Made by a program: the position numbers and the translations under genes. A DNA stretch of 64,000 nucleotides from Combretum micranthum (Eukaryota > Streptophyta > Magnoliopsida > Myrtales > Combretaceae): the NCBI GenBank assembly GCA_024138025.1, contig JAMXBD010001362.1:62001-126000 (forward strand). The letters run 5' to 3'. Every line of letters begins with the position of its first letter. Position 1 is the stretch's first letter. Below, piece by piece: positions 1 through 12,830 of this stretch. The notes beneath the pieces are model-generated. The model was not told where the DNA came from and made no database searches. It worked only from the letters and a program-made list of their open reading frames with translations.

Positions 1-516
1 TAATAATAAATCATTACCCTAATAATTAGCTTCAACAGGGTACGAAATGCAAAAGTCAACCGGAGCCCATATTAAGTGAAAGGAAAGCTCAGGCATGATC
101 TAATATAGCAAGTAAATCTACCATATATCAATTAGCACTTGCTGACACAGGAAGAAAGCTGCATCAAATCAACAAGATGAATACGGAGACCCTTAAGATT
201 TGACAGAAAGGAACTGCACAGGCTTTTAATTTTTTTTTTTCATTATTTTTTTGGGGGCCAGTTGTAAGGCTTTTAAAACTGGACTGTTTTTCTAATTGAG
301 ATCATTAATCTAAAATGCACTGTAGTTTTCAGCATGCTTTTAAAGCTGGACCGTGTTTCTAACTGAGATCGTTAATCTAAAATGCACTGTAGTTTTGCAT
401 CAGACAGCTGCAGAAGCAGCTTGGTCCTTCTCTGAGCTGCCTAAGTGACTCGTAGTTAAGCACTTCACACGTCATTATTCAGCTGAATATAATTCATACT
501 TGATGGGTTAACATAC
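1..516 (-). other. Left edge: intron of the AP-2 alpha gene, no exon seen
   Basis: This lies downstream of the last exon I can place in the minus-strand AP-2 alpha gene. The next expected exon would begin with Val-Ser and encode the end of the trunk domain. I could not find it here, so it probably lies beyond the left edge. The stretch holds an imperfect direct repeat of about 60 bp at roughly 282-341 and 338-396, with shared words around aaaatgcactgtagtttt. Nothing else is recognisable. Confidence 0.5.
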
Positions 517-3500
517 CTTCACCATGGTTTCATGAATAGCAGGTTTGTCCAAAACTCTCTAGCTTTCACAGCTGCATAGGCTATATGCATAAAAATCCAT
601 GTCAAAATGGATTTTCTTGGCAAAGTAAAGACTAAATCACACCATTTTTTTTCATTACCTGTAGATCGTCATTGTTCGTAACAAATTGCACAACACGAAA
701 CCAAATGTCATCGCTGACAAAATCTCCTGCCTTGTCAATCAATTGAAGAATTACATCTACATACCTGTGTGAATCAAACCAATATAAGATTACAAGCAGA
801 GAGAACCTATTTTGAAGTAAAAATCCACTAACAAACTGCTCTGAGTAAACATTTAGAGTTCAAAAAGAAGGAGGGGGGGAGGGGAGAAATAAGGACAATC
901 CCGAATACCCAATAAAACCCGATAAAGTTGGCCCAGCATATAAAGCTTAGAAACTCTTAATAAATGATTTCTAGCGATCAAAACATAAGGCCAAGACAGC
1001 AAGCAGGATTAAACAGGTGCACAGGTCTAGAAGGTAATTCGTGTATCTGCAGAGGGCTGATCAAGATACTGTCATGTGCCTTCACAAACACACATGCGCA
1101 CATACGTATGAAGAAAAATAGCAGAGAAACTCCAGAGAGTTAGGGAATTCCCTAATCTAAGACCATGTAATCAAAAAAGTTACAGCTGTGGCTCTTGAGG
1201 TTCTAAACGTCTATGCATACCTAAATGTGCACACTTCCCTCTCTTAGAGAATTCCGACATCATTCTTGTAGGACAAATCTATGAAGTAAAACTTGGAAGT
1301 GGTACTCACCATGACAAATCAGGGGCAAATTTCTCCGCAAGAATAGCAGCTTTAAGTGACAATTCCTCACGCATTGCAAAATCTGATGTGCTCAAGTACT
1401 GTTACAATATTGCATAAATTATCAGCATGCTGATTTTGCATTTTATAGAGAAGCATTATAGCTTGAACAAAAATAATGAGGAACTGCTACACCCACATCA
1501 AGATGATAGATCGCAAATTATTCATACCTGCAACAGCTCTTCAACTATGTCCTTTGCATTGGAAACATCACACATGCCATAAAGCAAATCAAGGGCACGC
1601 CTTCGAATACTAAAGGAAGAAGCAATATCCAAGTCAGAGAGAGTGCAGTGCAAGCTAACACGCAACACTACAATCATGACTATTTATTACCTTTTCCATT
1701 GACTCGATGGTATGTGGTTTAGAAAACAAATACATGATTCATATCATTATTTTTATTTGGGTAAAATATTAGTTAAGTCTTTTAGTAAATATTTTGGGAA
1801 CATCGGTATCTTTTAATTTTGAAGCTGTTATAGATACTTTAAGCATAAGCGTCATTTTTCTTCTCCTCCTCCTCATTGATTCCCATATTTATTTACTTTT
1901 TTTTTCAATAGATGAAAATTTGCTTTGATGAAATGGTCCAACAGACACTGCAAAGAGAGTTCTCGCAAAATTTATAATACATTTAACTTACGCCATGATT
2001 ATGTCTTTTACAAACACGTGAATCATTATGAATCTGAAATTTATTGGTAAGCATTTATATATGATTTTGGATAACTAGAGAACACAGGGTTTGAAATCAT
2101 AGACAGAAAGGTTCGGTCTCTAAATAAGGTCGTCGTTCTCAGAATACAGAAAGCCACTGTGTTATGACAACAACCAATTGTCCTCAAGATAGGCAAGAGG
2201 GTTTTAGAAAACTAATTAACCTGATGTCTGGATCTTTCAATGATGTAATGATCTGGGCCTGATGTCTTTTGATGATATCTTGCACATCTGTTACCATCAA
2301 CATTCGGGTCATGTTTTCCTATAGCATCAGAAGAGAAAAGGTGTTAAGACATGTAATTATTTGTGAAGGGAAAAGGAAAGAGTCTTATGACTTACCAAGC
2401 CAAGATACCTAATATTTGGTTCACGAACAGCAATGAACTTTCCAAGAAGGGCAACACATTGAGACATCATCTCTTTTTCGGCATCAAGATGCATCACCTG
2501 AGGAAAAATAAAAATTACAGTTCATGTAAAAGCTGCAACCCCAAGAATTGCAACTTAGTAGCCAAAGGTTAGTCAACTTACTAGGGAGAGAGCTTCAAAA
2601 AGAACAGCATGTGATGCATTGTTCTTATTAACATTTTTAACTACGTCAGTTCCCATTAGAATCCTTTGCAATACCTATGCACAATTTTAAGTGTCAGTAG
2701 GAACAATATTACTCAATACGAGAGCTAGTTCCCAGAGAAAATCTAACCTCAAACAGCGATCTTCTTGTATTTGGGTCTTCTATTGTTGGAAAGTATTGAA
2801 GAGCCCTCATAGTTTTAACCTGTATAAGATGAAAAGTATATGAAAAGTATATGAAAAGAGTGACTTGAATATGTTTATTGGACAGTTCCAGGAAAATATT
2901 GCCCAAGGAAATCAATAAATATCATGAACAAACCACAATTCAGTGACATAAGGCCACGGTTAAAGTTGCATATGTTTATTTGCTCAACTAAGAAAATAAA
3001 AATAAAAATCCCTTGTTTCTTCCATTCTACCAAAAGGATATTCAGTTAACATATAACAAATGGACTCTTAATATCCCCTACACTGGTATGGTCTTGATTC
3101 AGTCTTTGGGCAAAAAAAGAACATGAGATAACCTTTTTTTTTTTTCCCTTTTTCTTTTTGAGAGGGGCCTATGATTGAAAAAATAAATAAATAAAATCCT
3201 TACAAAGGATTTATGGACAATGCAATGCCAATGTCTAAGAAGTCTGAAGTCAAGTGCCAGATCAAGGCAGATGGCTCCTAATATTGACATAATTATATAC
3301 CTGTTTGGCCTAAGAACAGAGTACGGAAAAAATAAAAAAAATAGAGAGGAAACAAAGGGAATTTTCACTCAGGACAAGCTGTGGTGCAGAAAAAGATTCC
3401 CAACTTCACAGTAAGATCCTGCCAAAGTTCTAGATTATGCTATTAAGTAGATAAGATTTACTTCATCCTTAAATATAATATTTTATTCAAGGAAAATGCA

Positions 3501-6500
3501 TAAACATAAAAGCACTTGCATAGGCTAGTATCAGAAGAACTTTCACATCCTCTGTACCAGTACCAATCCAAACTTCCAAACACTTGGCATATTTTGGAAC
3601 ACAAAAAAGAAACAAGCCCCTTTTGGTACTTGAACTTTGATGAAATAAACAATTAGGGATTTAAACTTTTAAAAAGTCTAATTTTATACCAAATCAAACT
3701 TTTCGTACCCTTTTTAGACACCTGAACTTTAAAAAAATCTAATTTCATATCTAATTAAACTTTTTGTGTCACTTTTCACTACCCCACTCTTTTATTGTTT
3801 GTTGAAGTAGTTGACACATGTCAGGCAATAATTGAGGGGATAGTGTTTAGGGACATAAAAAGTTTAATTAAATATGAAATTGAACTTTATAAAAATTCAG
3901 ATACCAAAAAAAGGTCTTTTCCCATTAAAAAAACAGACAGACCTGAAGCCAGGGAGATGGGATTCCATAATATGTATATTCCTGTGGGACATCCTGGTTT
4001 CTAGCAAGTCGCTCCAATATCTTGACGCATTTAGGAAGACAACTCCAATAAGCTTCATGGTTATTTGACACTAGAGCAACAAGAAGGCTCATCGAAGAGG
4101 TTAAAACACCAAGATCCCGTTCATCCAAAAGCTGTGCCATCCGATCCGCCCTAGAGTTATCAAAATCTGCTAAGCCAAAGGCATGGTTGATGTAAACAAA
4201 ACCTAAGTTGCAGAGAAGATAAAGACATACCACCCATCAACATTTACAACATCAGGGTTCTTTCTATACAAACGCAAAAGACACAGTGCTGCCTTTTTTC
4301 TCACAAGTGGCCTGCAGCTACTGGAAATCTAAAGCACAAAAAGCAATTAGAAAAGGCAGCATGAAAAACTTAATCATTAGAAAATACATCAAATCTTCTC
4401 TTACTAGCAGCTTTTGAACATCAAATGCCAAAGATTCAGCAAACTCCCTTCCACCTATGTTCCCAACCTACCATAATAAAAACGAAACATCAACATGGAA
4501 GGCTTTGGGAGTCAGAACTTCAATAAAATGACGGGCAGATTGACAATTTCAGAAAAAGTCAGCACCATGATTAATAAAATAAGAAAATATATACCTTTAG
4601 ACTTAATGAAAAGATACAGTTACATACAAATCACAAATTCCTTTGTAGATGGGCAAAATTTCCATGTTAGGGTTGACTACTGCTTGATATCAAGCGATAT
4701 GTTTAAATAATAAAACCATTTTTCACATTAGTGCAGAAATTAGAGAATTGGGCCCTTGTTGGGAAACTTTAGAAATTTATGCTTGAAAAGCTTTTACTTG
4801 GGATAAGGCTGATTAAGTGGGTCTAGCAGAGGCTGGACCTTTCATGACGTGTGAACATTCACTATGTACGTTATGGGTTCATCCCCTTATTACAACTGTC
4901 ACTATAAATGTTAATTAATATTATCAGTTTATGTCGGATATAATGGTTGAGTATCCGCTATTTGATATCATATATGCCTATCCTGATCTTCAGACTATAA
5001 GCTTTAGAATTAGTAATTTCTCCTCTAATATACTAGCTCACTTGAGGCATCATCCTTTCACTTTAACTGTTGCAAGTTAACAAGCAATCTAGCAAAGATT
5101 GCCTTTTCCTTCTATCTGACCACTCTGTCTCAGTCTCTCTTGCCATACATTTTCAAAGACAATGCCACACCTTGCACCCTCTTTGTGATACACGAAGCTC
5201 TCATGTTATACGCAATTAAACTGTACCTTTACATCTTTTAAAACAGCATGACAACCTGTACCTTTCCAATATGCTAAACACGAAATTGTTAAAAAATGAA
5301 AAAAAACACTTAATTGACTGCATATGCATATGAGGAGTCACTAAAAGTGAAAATTGTCTGTTTCTCACCTAGATCAATGAATGTTGGATGCCCTAAGATA
5401 AGAAGTCGAAATATATCGCCTTTAATCTTTCAAAAGAAATAATCTACAAAAGCCATGTTTCTTCCACAAATCCATGTTCCAATGGTGCAAATTGAAAACT
5501 GAAAATTCATGTACTTTTAAGAGAGGTAGTTTTAAAAATATATTTTATGCATTGGAAAAGAAAATTTTAATTGGTATTTTTATATGAATAAAAATAAATG
5601 GTAAATAAGTTCAACTTTATAAGAATTTTTTAGATAATTATTTTATAATAGGGGTATCTATGTACTTATATTTGCATCATTTTGTCATCTTACTCTTGTC
5701 AAACACCATCTTTAAAATAGATGCAGATATGATGCCAAACGGATGGAAACAAAATGAAACAACAGACCCGAGAGTAATCATTTTTAATGAATAGAAAAGT
5801 TAAATGCCATTCTAGAAATCATACCATAGTCAATGCCAAGCATTGGAAGGTTTCATTACGGCCAATGATATCGTTACGGACAGCATTTATAGCTAGTCTG
5901 AGGAAATCATGATTCTCGTTGAGCAAACATGATGTCACAATGTACCCAACCTGTCATGATTCAACAGCAAGATGAATAGTCAATCAAAGAATTTGAAGCA
6001 GGAATTTTCTGTGTTAGTAAGTGAAGCACAAGGAATGAATGCTCTAATATACGAAGATTCCATGAGCCTATAGCATGCCCAAATAATTTTGAAGACAGAT
6101 TACTGCAACTTGGTAGCAAAGAATAAAATAACTGATCTCTCAGATTCTACACTAGACTATTACTCCACATATGAAGAATTCTTTTCAATATATATAGATT
6201 CTTGAACACCATGTCATACAATGCATTGAGAGAAACTTCCTATTGCATCATGCAAGATACCATCGAGGACTTATCAACTATGCAGACAAATTAGTGCAGA
6301 ACATTAGTATTTAAGAAACCTTTTCACAACTTGTATAAAAACAATTATTGCAGCAAATATTTTTTAGTGATTAAATTGATATATACAGAGCAATAACATT
6401 AAATAAAAATGACTTGTGGAGATGATCTGAAACTATGAATTATACGGTTAGCCTCATGCCTGCTTCTCCGGATACTTGGGTGCTGATATTAGAGAAACAG

Positions 6501-9500
6501 CTTCCATGTGACCAAAATCTACGTCATAACCAAGCATGTGTATGTACAACATCTTCCAAACATATTTCTTCTTTTCATAAGGTGTCAAACCCTGTCGATG
6601 GAAGAAAACAGCAATATTAAAATTTAAACATAGCAATCAAATCAACCGAGTTCATTGAGAAGAATGTGTCAAGAACTTCAAAGAAAAAAAAAAAAAAACA
6701 AACCGCCAGGCAATTATCTTCCGTGAGAAGTTTTGCGAATTCTCCTTATGAAGATCGCAGAGCAAGAATAATTATTTAATATGAAAAGTTGCTCATAATA
6801 TTATAAGGTAATCCATGCAATAAAAGATAAGGTAAAAGATGTAAGAACAAGATCACCCTGATTCACTAGAACTGCAGATTTTTTGTTCTAGCAAGTTAAA
6901 GCATTACCTTCAGCCAGCAAATACAAACATTGGGGAGAAAGTCACACTAGCAATAACAGTTCCACTTGTAGGCTGAATCGTTTATTGAGTACCACTTTTA
7001 TAAAAACTAACCATCTTGGTTTCTTATTATATCAATACAAAAATTCAATAAACTGCAATGAGATTCACCCCCACAAATCACAAGAAAGATTGGGATCTTT
7101 ACAAACACTTTACTGCTCATACTGATCAACTTTAGGCCTCATTGGCCAGACGATAAAGGAGAGCCACAAACTATATGTGTATCAAATTAAGAGCCTGTAT
7201 GGTTCTCAAAATAAACTGGTTGGAAATGTTCCAGAGGGTCTGAGGGTAAATATGAGAGGCTTTCTCACTTCCCGATATAATCTCTCTACATTGATTTATG
7301 AGAGAGTATTGTTTCTCCTTTCTACTGACTTGGCTGTCATTGTATTCTGATAGTTCAGTAGGTAAGCAAATCTTACCTATTCAAACCACATTCAATCAAT
7401 GTCACTCCAAGAAACCAAGAGACCTACATGGAAAGGTTCCTCTCCTTTTCTGATTCATTCTTCTAATTAAAATGATTCTCTTCAATATTTTTTTTTCTCT
7501 TCATCATGCTTTGACCTATGAGAGATATTCCTTAGCCACTCCTTTTCCGCTCTCTCTCGCTCTATCCCCCTCAATACACAAAAGGGGAAAAAAAAGGTTT
7601 CCACTCTTGCTTTCAATGCAGAAGTGCAGCTTGATCTATGGCCAATATGGGGAAGTCTGGACCTATCGTAGAAATTTAAAACAGCAGGCTCCTCCTTTAC
7701 TCTCTCTCCCTGCTACTCATGTGTTTCTAACAATATACAAAAGGCTAAAATTTGAGTCAGGTCACTGAAATTTTGGATTTCTAAAATCCACTACTGGCCC
7801 CATTATTTTGATCTTGCGTGCTACTAAAAATAGAAAAAGTAACAATTTCAACACCCTTACGATATTGCTACAAAAATCAAGGCTAATTCATCATAGCTTA
7901 TACAGCTTGTCTTACCTTTGTTTGTTTCATCATTTCAAGATCATTTTTGTATCATTTTAGTACAATTTTCAAACTGATGTTTGTCAAAAAATTGATACCG
8001 ATGAAAAACCGACAATTTTATTCATAAAATGACCAAACAGAACCGATATTGAACCAATACTGATATAATACAAATAAGTTATAGATACTGATCCAATACA
8101 AGTATCAATAAAAATCTAACAAGCCAAATAGGCACTTAGCTGATACGATAGCTCAAACATACCGAATGTATGCTGGCATGCACAATTAAATCGTAGAAAA
8201 TGTTTATTTATGTGAACAATAAGGCTTATTCTATTGAATGCCGGTCGATCTCATCAATGTATTCACATGGTTATTTCTTCAAGCCCCTTTAGTCGGAACA
8301 AATTACAAGTGGATTATTGGTGAATTTAAAAAAAACCAAGAAATTCAATGACAGGGTATGGACTTGAATCAATGATAAAACATGATTCTTGCAGTCATTT
8401 TAAAATGTCAGTGGACTCAAGGGAGTGTTCCCAAATTCATTTCTAGAATTTCCAGATTTGGGTTGGCAATGCCTTTTCAACCTACTAGGAGTCTTGGACA
8501 ATCCTCAGCACTTTGATAAGGAAGCATGTTGAACTCTTACGGCACAGATCCTTTATGCACTTTTGACATGCCTTTCCCTTCATTGCAAAAGATCACAAAA
8601 CCCACCCACACCCTAGTCTGACTAGACAATTCTCCTTCAATATCCACAAGGACTTACAAAGTTCAGGCTTAAAAAAAGCCCCATTGCAGACCTACTACCA
8701 GTACTTAAAGCTCAAGAATTCACATAATAAATTGCATGACATATCAAGTCTCACCATAACAATTTCATATTTACACAGGTGTACGCCGGACTTCACCCGA
8801 TGAACATTGAGATGTCTAAGATCAAAATGACAATGGAAAGAACTGACAAGAAATATATAACAATGTAATTCACGTGGTCTGCATTAAATGGTCCACATAC
8901 AAGTTACGACCATGTTCCCTCCTTTGGCAAACATACTATCACAAAACATCTTTGTTAAAGATAAAAGTACTCAGTTTGAAACACAGACTCTTGTCAGAAA
9001 TACATGAATTGAGTTCATCTTCATCAAATTATAATAAGCTTGCTTCCCATGATAATTTGATGGAAAAAAGATTCAACTACATACATGAGCTCACTTCCTA
9101 GGTAAAGCTTAGAATACTAGAGAAAATGACATGTATCTCTATACTATTCCATAACTCCATCTGATTACGGAGCCATTATATTGGCAGATAGGGCAGTAGC
9201 AGCACTCATGAAAATGCTTGAAATTTAAACAGTTGATCAGGTGATTTAAGTATGAACCGCTCTGCTACATTCATTGAAACACTGAAGTTCAATTGCACTC
9301 CACACATAGGTAAAATGAAAAGAAATCCTTTAATCCACTGTATTTTGTCTCCGATAAAGCTTCTACAAAGCTTCAGCCTTTGCAGTTATAAAGCTGAACC
9401 TCAACACTGCCGAGTTAATATTATCATACAAATCCTACTCTAGAGCACAAGCATCAAATCATATTCAAAATCAAATACATTTTCATTTCTATCACAATCA

Positions 9501-10011
9501 TAAGAGCTAAATTGAGTATGCAATAATCAAACAATTCTATTCGCGCGCACACAGCAACCGTACTTTTCTATATATATACCTACATAAACCAGAAAAAAAA
9601 AAATAGTAAATAAAGACCAAAATCAAATACATTTTCAGCTTCCATTGCAAACTGCAAAACCTCCATAGAGAGAGAAATATCCAAATTTAACCTCAGCTGA
9701 ATCAAGATAACTAATCAAAACAACTTAAATACACCAAAACCCTACAATCCAGACATTTCACAAAAATTTAATTCCAAAAAAATAAGCTACTGTACAATTC
9801 AACCACTATCCTGTCATCAACTTCCACGAACCTCAACAGAATTACAAAAACCCTAAACACTAGCCCTAACACTACTGACCTTTTCGTTCTTAAAGCGAGT
9901 ACGGACGTTACCAAGCTCTTTATCAACACGAAGACGTTCTTGCTCCTTGTTCTGGCAATTACGAATATCGCTTATGAAAACAGATAGTCCTCTCATGCCA
10001 GATAACGCCAT
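517..10011 (-). CDS. AP-2 complex subunit alpha (alpha-adaptin), N-terminal trunk; 3' part outside window
   Basis: Large subunit of the AP-2 adaptor, which links clathrin to PIP2 and cargo at the plasma membrane during endocytosis. Exons on the minus strand: 9880-10011, 6460-6591, 5825-5950, 4405-4467, 4231-4328, 3943-4150, 2748-2819, 2582-2674, 2396-2497, 2221-2318, 1528-1609, 1310-1398 and 659-764. They sum to 1,401 nt and give 467 residues without a break. A further exon, 517-580, is described below. The start is the Met of [20 protein letters not shown], the usual plant alpha-adaptin start. The trunk is an ARM/HEAT-type solenoid; the basic KKKYVWK patch near residue 51 is conserved. Plant homologues are about 1,010 residues, so slightly under half is here. 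Exon 2 ends in a GC donor (6458-6459). The exon at 517-580 is 64 nt where the family needs 66, and two single bases appear to be missing. Intron 1 is 3.3 kb. Identification is by recognising the family from memory; confidence is high. Confidence 0.95.
3621..3921. mobile_element. Small TIR element (MITE-like) in intron 6 of AP-2 alpha
   Basis: The stretch begins ttggtacttgaactttga and ends with the inverted form near ttcagatacc, giving terminal inverted repeats of roughly 70 bp around a short centre. The left arm is partly duplicated: a second version of the arm starts near 3711. A related copy lies at 46,202-46,463; both share the internal words atagtgttta and an AATTGAA-rich arm. The element has no coding capacity and spans most of the 1.1-kb intron between exons 6 and 7. 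The superfamily is unknown; the arms resemble those of Mutator-like TIR elements. I could not find a clear target duplication. Confidence 0.65.
6592..9879 (-). other. 3.3-kb first intron of the AP-2 alpha gene
   Basis: The first intron separates the 44-codon first exon from the exon starting [10 protein letters not shown]. The donor at 9878-9879 is GT in the context AAG|GTCAGT and the acceptor is cgacag at 6592. Long first introns are common in plant housekeeping genes and can hold regulatory sequence. I see AT-rich DNA, short pyrimidine runs and no open frame with family similarity. Confidence 0.8.
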
Positions 10012-10400
10012 TTTCGAAACGGAAAGGACTCAGATCCAAACACTTCTCAAATCATTCAAAACACGCGAAGAGCGGATTCGAGAGTATGTTGCAGGTTCGC
10101 GTTTCGCTTTTTTTTTTCCCTCAAGATCTCCTTCAATGAGTTTGGAGATAAGATCGGAATGGAAGAATAGAGAAAGTAAGAGAGAGAAAGAAGAGAGAGG
10201 GGGGAATTAAGAGCTTGAGATTGTAGTTTTGGAGGTTGATCTAGTAAGAGAGAGAGAGAGAGAAATTCAGAAAATTTTTCTAGAGAGAGAAAGGGGTGGA
10301 CTAAGGGAGAATTTTGGAAAAGACGACGAGCCGAGAGAGAGTGGGGAGAGAGAGAGAGAGAAGACTTTATTTTTACTAATTTACCCCTCACATCATCATT
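10012..10400 (-). promoter_or_regulatory. Probable 5' leader and promoter region of AP-2 alpha, CT-rich
   Basis: Immediately upstream of the alpha-adaptin start the minus strand is strongly pyrimidine-rich, with (CT)n tracts at 10,236-10,262 and 10,345-10,361 (GA on the plus strand). CT or GA microsatellites in leaders and core promoters are common in plants and can bind BBR/BPC-type GAGA factors. I see no clear TATA box; the transcription start cannot be placed from sequence alone. Confidence 0.5.
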
Positions 10401-12448
10401 TCGGGTTTCTTTTTTTTGTTTTCACCTAATGTTGTTTGTTCATTTGCCAGCTCGATTTTTAAGAACATTCTGTACATTTTTTTTCTTTGAAATGTAAAAT
10501 TTATATAAAAAGATGGTGTGTAAAAGTAGCGAAAATATTAACTACTAATAATATTTTAATAGATAAATTCATAATCTAAATTTTAAAAATGTTAGTTTGC
10601 AACTTAAATTTTATTATTTTTTGAAATTAACTATTTAAACTTTGCTAATTTACAATAAATTATATAAATATTATGTATTTTTACAATTAACTATTAACTA
10701 TTATAGAGTATTAAGAATGAACTCAAAAAGTTTTTTAGTAGCGAATTGATAGTTTGAAATTTCAAACAATTTATTACATAGATTGACACAGTTCAAATGC
10801 TAAATATGACATTTATTTATAAGAAAAAATTAACTTAGATGACTACTCGGAGTAATAGCGATTTCATTTTGTATGAAATTGCTATTATCTGAACTTTAAA
10901 CACCCAATAACAATTATAGCATGAATTGCTATTGCGCAGAATAACCATGTCTAATAATTACATAGCACTTATTCCTTTTATTACAATAATCAAGTTGTAA
11001 TTTATTTTTATGCAAACTATTATATGTCTAAACATTGACATTTGTATATTTGCAGTGTATTAGCATTGGTATTGTCTAACCATTACTAATATTTACTAAT
11101 AAATGCACATTTTTAAAAATTCTTTTCACAAATGAGCTAAACACTCCTATTAATTTTATCTTTTAAAATTTTATTTTTACAAATTTTGAAAGTTATGTTT
11201 TAAAAAAGAAATTGAGCAATTTAACAAGCCATAAATCAACCCATGAACCAATGGGTGGCGCAAAACTGACTTGGCCCACTTTAAGTTAGGTTGGTTACGG
11301 GCAAGCCCTAACTGAATCTATGAATCAATGGTTTTGGGTCGGTTTAGATTCATATCCATATTAATCTTTATAGAGTAAATAAACAAGACTAAATTAAATT
11401 GCAATCTTAAAAAGATAGAGGGATTGGCTTAGTTAAAAGGTGAGGTGATAAGAACCTTACTGAAATGATCCAAGCACCATCCATAATTAAGTAAAATTCA
11501 AATAAAATAGCCGAAAAATAATTAAGAATAAAAACAAGGGGATGAACGATAATTTATTGTGAGTTGGGGTAAAATAGAATTTAAAGTTAGTTAACCAACA
11601 GAATTATGTTAGAAAAATTTGTTAAGAAAAGCTTAATGCAAATGGACGGTTGTGATTGTGTCATGTGACACTCTAAGAAGAGACCTAAAAGCCTTAGACC
11701 TTAGCTCCTTTATAAATAAACTTTATTTTTTGTCATTGCTTTTTTAGGAAGCCTACTATAACCCTAAGGTGAGAAACTTAGACCCTAACCTTTATTTAAA
11801 TATTGATTAAGTGAGATTAAGAGATGATTAGCACTAATCAACTGGGATTACCAATTGTATGATAGGAAATGTGGATAATGAAGTGGACTAGGAGAAAAGG
11901 AGTACAAGAAACCCAAGAAAATTCATAACAAGATAAGTGTGCAGATTCTATGTGTCAAAATGCAATGTTTAAGGGTTTTAGATGTAGATTCTGACATAAG
12001 GATGTTGTAGGAAGTGAAGGAAGCAAGAAATCGATTTTTAAAATGTTTTAGACTTAGGATAATAACCTTACAGCTGTAACAACAAGGTAAGACTTAAAAA
12101 TCAACTCATAGTATTATGAGTATGTGATATTGAGGAGACAGGATGAATATGAAAATGCCAAAGAAGAAAATGAGTATGTCTTGGTAGGATTCTTGCTGGA
12201 AATAAACCTGGGAAGAAATGTATGTTGCGTTGTGTCTAAAAAAATTATGAATAAGATCATTGATTAAGTAAGGAGTAATGTTATTGTTGTTAGAATAATT
12301 TAAATGGAGGATTTCACATAAAAGGCTTTCGAAATTTCAGAAAAAAGCATGATAATTTAGTGTTTGCTATCAAACATAGATGATTTAAGATTTGATTTTA
12401 GATCTATCATGCTTTGATAAGGTGAAACACGTGTCTATCAATTTTTTA
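10401..12448. other. AT-rich intergenic DNA, no gene seen
   Basis: About 2 kb of AT-rich sequence with stops in every frame. A short near-perfect palindrome at 10,853-10,887 has two 15-bp arms around a 5-bp loop. The rest has no recognisable similarity. Confidence 0.6.
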
Positions 12449-12830
12449 GAAAAAAAAAATTTACACAAATATAAATTAAAAAAAAATAATTACACAAAGA
12501 CTGATGCAAAATTGCATATTAAACAGACATTTCACAAATTTATATATAAAACATCATTTGAAGATACAATTCAACCAAAGTCATACAGTGCTGAATTGCG
12601 TTTTCAAATGGCGTATCATAACTTTTTAAGATGAATTGCATCTTGAAATGACGATTTACTTATTTTGCACAATCGCATATTTAATAGGCGATTCATATTT
12701 TTTTCATGAATCTCTTCAACACGAGATTCACGTGTAAATTCATAAAACTTATGTTTAACATGTAATTTTACGTCGATATTTTTTGGTAATTAATTTTATG
12801 TAATTTCATATTTAAGTAATTTTTATTTGA
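12449..12830. mobile_element. TIR element, family A, copy 1
   Basis: The right end, read on the minus strand, starts aaataaaaattacttaaata. It matches the left end of the element at 24,396-24,868 for about 65 bases, both leading into an atcga...taaaat...acat stretch. Its own left end (ttacacaaatataaatta) is a weaker inverted match. The interior carries short repeated words of the type gattcat and attgcat. There is no coding capacity, and boundaries are approximate to 10-20 bases. Confidence 0.5.

Noticed and set aside
3925..4233. 102-codon minus-strand frame as a separate small gene
   Set aside because: It is exon 6 of AP-2 alpha plus intron readthrough; its splice sites at 4,150 and 3,943 fit the neighbouring exons exactly.
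10056..10429. Open frames of 66-111 codons on both strands upstream of AP-2 alpha
   Set aside because: They are translations of GA/CT repeats, open only because such repeats contain no stop codons.
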